In this document: positions 39,530-44,388 of the stretch, one piece after another | How the letters are laid out: the number at the start of each line of letters is the position of its first letter | Numbering within the stretch: the first letter of the stretch is position 1 | NCBI GenBank assembly: GCA_037178975.1 | Contig: JASJZH010000012.1 | Coordinates: forward strand, 1-44,388 | Source: Oscheius tipulae | Lineage: Eukaryota; Nematoda; Chromadorea; Rhabditida; Rhabditidae | Reading direction: 5' to 3' | Length of the DNA: 44,388 bases | Program-made: the position numbers and the translations under genes | The notes under the pieces: generated by a model | The model's database searches: none | What the model saw: the letters and a program-made list of their open reading frames with translations, nothing else | What the model was told of the DNA's origin: nothing

Positions 39530-40029
39530 AAATTGGTCATAGCGAGTAATGTCTTTTCGTAGACTTTTGAATGAACAAATGTTTTTATTTGTGTCGGTCT
39601 CTCACACTGACAGTGTGACTACGTCAACTGCCGGAAACTTGGTGGATGCTGAGACAGTGACAGGTAGTAGTGATTCATTCATTTATCCATTCCAGGTCCA
39701 AAAGAAAAAGAAGTCCATTTACAGCGACATGTGTGTGTAAAGCATAAGAAAAACTAGAAGAAAACTGTAGGGGCTGAGGCAGCGACTTGAATAAGGAAAG
39801 GATAAGAGAGGAGTATTGTAGCCAGAAAGAAAGAGAGACCAAGTTGGAAAAGAAAAGGATTAGAGGGGGACTAGTCGGAGAGGGACAGAGAGACAAGGAG
39901 AGGAGTTCAGTTGGAAAACAGAAGAGACAGGCAGTGAATCAGTTGGAAAAGAAAAAAGACTAGACAAGAACTGTAACACTGCTACATGGGTTGCTAAATT
40001 TTTACAAAACTTCCCGCAGGAAGAAACTG

Positions 40030-40385
40030 AGACCGATATTATCGAACCAGAAAAGAAATTAACGGTTCGATAAGATCGGCCCTGTTTTTTACCCGTATCC
40101 CTTCCCTTGATGCATTCACCCTAGTGGGCGGCCCTACCCCGAGGGTAGGGACTTAGACAAGTCACCCGAGTGGCAGTCTCCGGTAACTTGCCCGACCTAA
40201 GCCGTAAGCCAGTGCTCAAGAGCCATGTTCGGGAGAACCTGGGGGCAGCCAGTTGGAGCCCGAACCCGGACCTCTTGAGCAGTGTGACCTGGCTTTGTCT
40301 GGATTCGCTGCGACTTATACGCCGATGTAGCGCGAGCAAAGAGACAGTACGGGTGGGACAAATGCAATAAGTAAGATTTTTCGAG
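40030..40385. repeat. Intact inverted copy of the structured repeat (empty insertion site)
   Basis: Reverse complement of 15627-15687 joined to 18863-19150. The point where Tc elements A and B sit in the other copy is a simple TATAA here (about 40314-40322 on the complement). All three hairpins are preserved (for example CCCTACC/GGTAGGG at 40133-40151). Confidence 0.9.
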
Positions 40386-40399
40386 CGCGACAGCGGACT

Positions 40400-41690
40400 G
40401 ATGAGGTGGCCTGACAGATTAGTGTTCTGCAAAGACAAAAAAAGAGTCGGCAAAGTCATAGTTTCAATAATTCAAAAATGTCACAATGTTAAATGAATAA
40501 CCAGCCGGTTCCGCCGTCTGGCGATGTCGCTACTGGTCATCTATTTTCTGTGCTTATTATAGTTTTTTCCTTTTGGGAAAGTGGATGGTTGAAAGAAGTC
40601 GAAAGTTCAAAAGTACTTCAAGGCTAGAAAAGGAGTTGATAAAAGACGAATTTATATCATAAAACAATAACATTAGAGAGCGGGAGACAAAGGTAGAACT
40701 ACCCGTTCATCGGATCCAGCTAACAGAAATAAGATGAGGGCAGTGGAAGAAATCTTGGAGAAAACATTTTGTACCCATTGTGGTAATAGAAGTAGAAGCA
40801 AATGTTTCCTGCATCGTCCTGACATCGGGGACGTCAGAGAGTCCATGGAACAGAAGAAAAGGCACATCGTGACAGAAGGATCCTTGGGAAAGAGAGAATC
40901 AGCAAAGACGGGAGAGGTGAAAGAAGCGAACAGGATAAGAAGCTGGCAGGGTCGAGACACGACTTGGCTTCGGCTGTTTCGATGCCAGTACGAGGTCGTC
41001 CTTATTTCTGAACGCACTACTCATGATGTTCTCCGTTGAAGGGGGCAAAAGCTGAAAGTTGGAAGGTCCGAAATAACTTTGTCAGTTTTGGGTGGTTGAT
41101 TATATTGCCGGTTTCATCAGAATCGTCTGGAAATAGCGTACGTGAGGGAGGAAAACTAACGTCGTGAAAAGAGCTCGGTATTTTATATTCGAAATTGGAG
41201 AAACTCCAGGTGAATGCTTGCAGGAGACACCCAAAATTTAGGGAACCTGACCTGGAGATAGGAGCGCGGGTCAGCTTTGCTAAAGCTCAAGTTTCATTGG
41301 TGACCTGGTAACCGTTGTCTGTTACTACCTGTCAGCGGCTAGCTAGGGTGATTTGCTGGTTTTTTGGTCGTAAACTCGGATATGAAGAGGGAGAGAAAAC
41401 CATGGAGAAGCAAGGCATTTCAGTTGTTCTTCACCTTGGTTTGAACCCATTTTCCTACAGAGTTTTCGAGATAAGTAGGTCGTGAGAACTTCCAAAATCA
41501 GATACAAGAAGGGAAAAGACTCCAAGCCGATAATTAGCAGTAGCGCAGACATATTTCCTTTCACCGTCTAATTGGAAGCGATCCTTTTTTGGTCGTAAAC
41601 TCGGATGTGAACTGACGCAACCAGTTATACCTACTACCTCATCCTAGCGACGTCGGCAACAGCCAGCTAAATTTCGCGAGTCGTAAGCAT
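40400..41690. other. Interval without recognisable gene
   Basis: Long open stretches on both strands around 40673-41039 are mirror-frame artefacts or unrecognised. A 25-bp direct repeat (TTTTTTGGTCGTAAACTCGG) is at about 41360 and 41586. Confidence 0.4.
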
Positions 41691-41694
41691 CAAA

Positions 41695-42480
41695 ATGACC
41701 ATGACTCATCACCTTTTCCACGCAAAAAAAAGAACCAGCCTCTCAACCCGCGATAAGCTTCTCTTTGTTGTCTTCGCACTCGTCTACCACGTCTTGTCCA
41801 ATGTCTTTCGGTTTGAGGAGGTGCTTGCCGAGTTGGCCCATCACTCTGAAGCCCTTATCAGTAAATTGAACCATAAAAAATACCGGTAGTAGTTAAACAG
41901 GTGCAAATATTGCCTGAAAAAAACATATCTAATAAAACTTCCTAGTTCTCCCCCTTCTTTTTGGCTAAAACTCGAAAGCTTAAAATGCAAGACAATCCAT
42001 TCGCCAAAGTAGATGGAGGAACCAAGGGCGGTATGTTGACGAAAAATGCGATATAAAGTCACTCCAGTCCGGTCAGGGACATGAAAGAGACGGATCTCTT
42101 TAGTTTGGCCAAAAAGAAAAGAGAAGCTAGGAAGGTAAGGAAAAAAAATTAATTCGGCCAAGCCGTAGTTTTGCGTATGTCGTACGCAACTTCGCGTAAA
42201 ATCGAACGAAAAACCAACCCGAACATTTAGATGCGCTTCTTTTTATTGAAGACCTTCTCCAGTGCGGGGTCGCCTTCAATCCTCGTGAAGCTCTTGTTCT
42301 TTGGATCCGTGTGCTCGTTGTCGCGCATATATCTCCAGTTCTTTCACGACGTGAAATCTTGGATTTCAGTGCCATTTTGTGAAGAATTTACGTCACACCG
42401 GCGCATAAACTTCTGTCCAGTGAAATCCTGGAGCTCCTCGCTGCAGCAGTTGAACTTCCCTGGTCATATTTCACTTCTCC
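41695..42480. other. Three coding-like fragments, families not recognised
   Basis: Minus 41880-41735 reads FTDKGFRVMGQLGKHLLKP and DIGQDVVDECEDNKEKLIAG up to a TGA. Plus 41975-42145 reads KLKMQDNPFAKVDGGTKGGM and FSLAKKKREARKV. Minus 42345-42229 reads WRYMRDNEHTDPKNKSF and DPALEKVFNKKKRI-stop, preceded by ELQDFTGQKFMRRC in another exon. Given the neighbourhood, these are probably more captured pieces of conserved genes that I could not place. Confidence 0.4.
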
Positions 42481-42639
42481 TTGTTGTCCTTCTTCACCGT
42501 CGTCTTTGTCCTAAAGTTCTACTGGAAATTTTTTACATTGACTAGAGCCATGAAATCGTAGTTGGCGCGCAAAATAGACGGTCTAAAGCTGTAAAAACGG
42601 CTTACTTTGACCAATAAGTAGCCTAGGAAAACTTTTATC

Positions 42640-42825
42640 AGGAACGAACCAGGCACATTTGGATCCGTAGTCAGACCTGTAACTGACTGAGCCATTCAAG
42701 AAAGTTTAGATCTGCCGTTCAAAAATACTTTTGGATGATATGACTATTAAACGGTTTTTTAAGCTTCTGTCAACACTGGGGACATTTGAATTCGTAGACA
42801 GACCTGTTTCGGCTGAGCCAGGAGT
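42640..42825 (-). repeat. Two related tRNA-like units
   Basis: Minus-strand units at 42640-42702 and 42775-42825 share TGGCTCAG, ACAGGTCTG, CTACG and AATTCAAATGT or ATCCAAATGTG between the boxes. The first has a good B box (CTGGTTCGTTCC); in the second it has decayed. Confidence 0.65.
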
Positions 42826-42999
42826 CCAAGTTAAAATTTAGCGTTTAAAAACAAAGAAAAAGTACGACCCCTAAGCATGGCTCCGTTAGAGAGAGGATAA
42901 CTAGCAGTAGCGCAGGCATATTTCCTTTCACGGTCTAATTGGAAGCAATCTGCACTTTTTTCTCTTTTTTTTGCCTTTGGAAATGGCTAGAACTCAGGA

Positions 43000-43050
43000 C
43001 CGTTAGATCAGTAATCGGACCTCTAGCCGACTGCGCTATGCTACCAAAAC
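43000..43050 (-). repeat. tRNA-like unit
   Basis: Minus-strand perfect A box TAGCGCAGTCGG followed by tRNA-like sequence; the B box is degraded (TGAGTTCTAGCC). Confidence 0.5.
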
Positions 43051-43315
43051 TTCAAAAACGATCTAAGACCAATCCAAGCATCTTTTTTGAGCTTATTGTC
43101 AGCATCCTTGGTGGCACTGCGACAACCCGTCTTGATTTTGGACATAAGAACTGTCCTGCATTTCTGTACGCTAATGATTTACACAATTAGAGACTCAAGC
43201 AGTAGGCTTATATAGGAGATAAATTTACAGGAAATTGTAAGAAAAAGTCACCACGAAGACACTCAATGTCACCTTCGATTTTTTCTCCACGCCACCCCTC
43301 CCCGTAGTCAATTCA

Positions 43316-44169
43316 ATGTTCCTCGTGCAACTGACCAAGAAGTCCATCCAGTCGTCAATTGCTGTTATGCTACCAAACGACGCTGATTCCCTCTACAATG
43401 CTCCTCAGAAGAAGCGGCAAACAATTGTCCAGCTGTTTTCTCAAGAACACTGTAGCTGCACTCACTCGACTACCCTCACGACCTGTCACTGCTCCACCTT
43501 TAACATTACTGCCGGCTTGAAATCTCTCCAGCATCGACTCCCCCTCACTTCCCCGGGATTCTCGATCCACATCAAGGATGGAAAACTGATTGCCAACTCA
43601 CACGAGGCCGTTGCCGAGTTCACTCTCGTCACTCAGCACACATGGATGTCCCAAATGATCAATGAAGCTCCCTGCACCGTCACAACGTCGGAGGTTACAG
43701 GCTGCTACAACTGTTTGACGGGAGGTTCTGCAGCAGTCACATGTACATCTACCCAACCTCAAATCTCTACCATTACCTGCAAGCTGCAGTCATTCGCAAT
43801 CCCATGCTCACCCAACGGGAAAGCATCGACGTTCACGTCGTTGCACGTGAACCGGATTTCTTGGACACCTGCACTGTCAGCTGTACCACCTCTAACACCA
43901 CCTTCCGCGGTTCCTTAATGGCTGGCATTGGTTCTACCATCGCAGCCACCGAAGATCGTTCCGGGCAATTCAATCCCTGGTTCAAGCCCGTCAGCGACCT
44001 CGTGAACTTCAAGGGCCTGACCGGAATCATTTCCCTCGTCAAGGACTGGTGGAAAACGACCGCTCTGCTAGTAGTGGCGCCCCTGGTCAGGAAGCAGCAG
44101 CTCTGCATCGGCTGCCCTATCCATAGTCAATGGAAGTTCCAGCGAGCAATCAGAAGAAGGTTTTTCTGA
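43316..44169 (+). pseudogene. Phlebovirus-G2-like envelope gene of a Bel/Pao-type retroelement, frameshifted
   Basis: A 200-codon open frame (43316-43918) is very rich in Cys, Ser and Thr, with the spaced Cys-x-Cys clusters (around 43450-43490 and 43660-43760) and the Ser/Thr-rich beta-strand character of the class II fusion glycoprotein G2 of phlebovirus-like envelopes. Nematode Bel/Pao (Cer-type) elements carry this domain as env. The homologous C-terminal stem and a hydrophobic anchor continue in another frame (43741-44169), so a frameshift near 43780-43860 separates ectodomain from anchor. No gag, protease, reverse transcriptase or integrase precedes it within the window. Described only; the break means this copy cannot give a full-length product. 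Confidence 0.7.
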
Positions 44170-44214
44170 AACTACGCACGATCTAATGTTCTTATTGCCT
44201 GGCCCCCAATGTCT

Positions 44215-44388
44215 CCCAGAGACCCCTCACCTATGACTAATGGACTGTATATATAATGTCACCCATGGTTGTTACACTTCAGTCCTCCCCTCTACACTCT
44301 CTCACTCCGTATCGGCTTTTATTTTCTCTTATTCTATGCCATAAACATAATCCCATCCCTATTGGTTCCCCCGTCTGCCCCCACAGTA
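44215..44388 (+). repeat. Probable start of an LTR
   Basis: Downstream of the env-like frame, TGTATATATAATGTC (44246) gives an LTR-like TG start with an overlapping TATA box, followed by pyrimidine-rich sequence to the window edge. The matching LTR is not in the window, so this is inferred from position. Confidence 0.35.

Larger units (their letters stand above)
41530..42955. repeat. Direct repeat pair, about 56 bp
   Basis: Sequence from AGCAGTAGCGCAGACATATT at about 41530-41585 recurs at 42896-42952 with few changes. Confidence 0.8.

Noticed and set aside
1..44388. CRISPR array or bacterial operon
   Set aside because: No spaced direct repeats, no ribosome-binding-site-led frames, and introns throughout; the sequence is eukaryotic.

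Overview
The window opens on a nematode chromosome end. Bases 1-37 are the C-rich strand of the nematode telomere repeat (TTAGGC, read here as GCCTAA). The rest fits a rhabditid-like nematode: very short introns (about 30-50 bp) ending in TTTCAG-like acceptors, Tc1/Tc3 and Tc5-type transposons, a Helitron helicase relic, and a Phlebovirus-G2-like envelope gene of the kind carried by nematode Bel/Pao retroelements. I cannot name the species from sequence alone.

Layout. 1-200: telomere, two copies of an 80-bp-period subtelomeric repeat, and a palindrome of telomeric units. 0.25-13.1 kb: a series of broken pieces of unrelated conserved eukaryotic genes, mostly on the minus strand: an unrecognised gene, a Tc5-like transposase N-terminus, ABCA transporter (second half), TMEM147, cyclin A, an MCCC2 fragment (plus strand), ATR kinase, and ABCA transporter (first half). 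The pieces keep introns but carry frameshifts, in-frame stops and truncations. 14.0-15.3 kb: a deleted, scrambled copy of the locus at 22.5-26.3 kb. 15.6-19.15 kb: a structured repeat with two Tc1/Tc3-type elements inserted side by side; an unoccupied inverted copy of the repeat lies at 40.0-40.4 kb. 19.2-20.0 kb: a long palindrome with a tRNA-like unit in one arm only. 22.5-26.25 kb: the best-preserved locus, a gene for a UAP56-binding-motif (ALY/REF-like) protein carrying a foldback element near its 3' end, followed by a SET1-family histone methyltransferase gene. 26.8-27.7 kb: Helitron PIF1-like helicase relic. 28.65-31.55 kb: an unrecognised minus-strand gene with seven exons, six of which chain open and in phase with good splice signals (one acceptor is atypical). 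34.4-39.5 kb: a second set of gene pieces: AGPAT acyltransferase, Na+/K+-ATPase alpha, RPL27A, RPLP1, RBMX2 (minus strand) and COX5A. 43.3-44.17 kb: envelope-like gene and the probable start of an LTR.

How it fits together. Few genes here look functional; SET1, the 28.65-31.55 kb gene and perhaps the UBM gene are the exceptions. The dominant signal is a subtelomere that has accumulated intron-bearing fragments of housekeeping genes, joined within a few bases of one another, among transposons and many tRNA-like units. Because introns are kept, the fragments were copied as DNA, not by reverse transcription. Helitron-type capture or break repair using ectopic DNA are reasonable inferences, but I see no Helitron ends that prove it. 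Uncorrected indels in a long-read assembly could explain some of the frameshifts, but not the fused fragments or the in-frame substitution stops.
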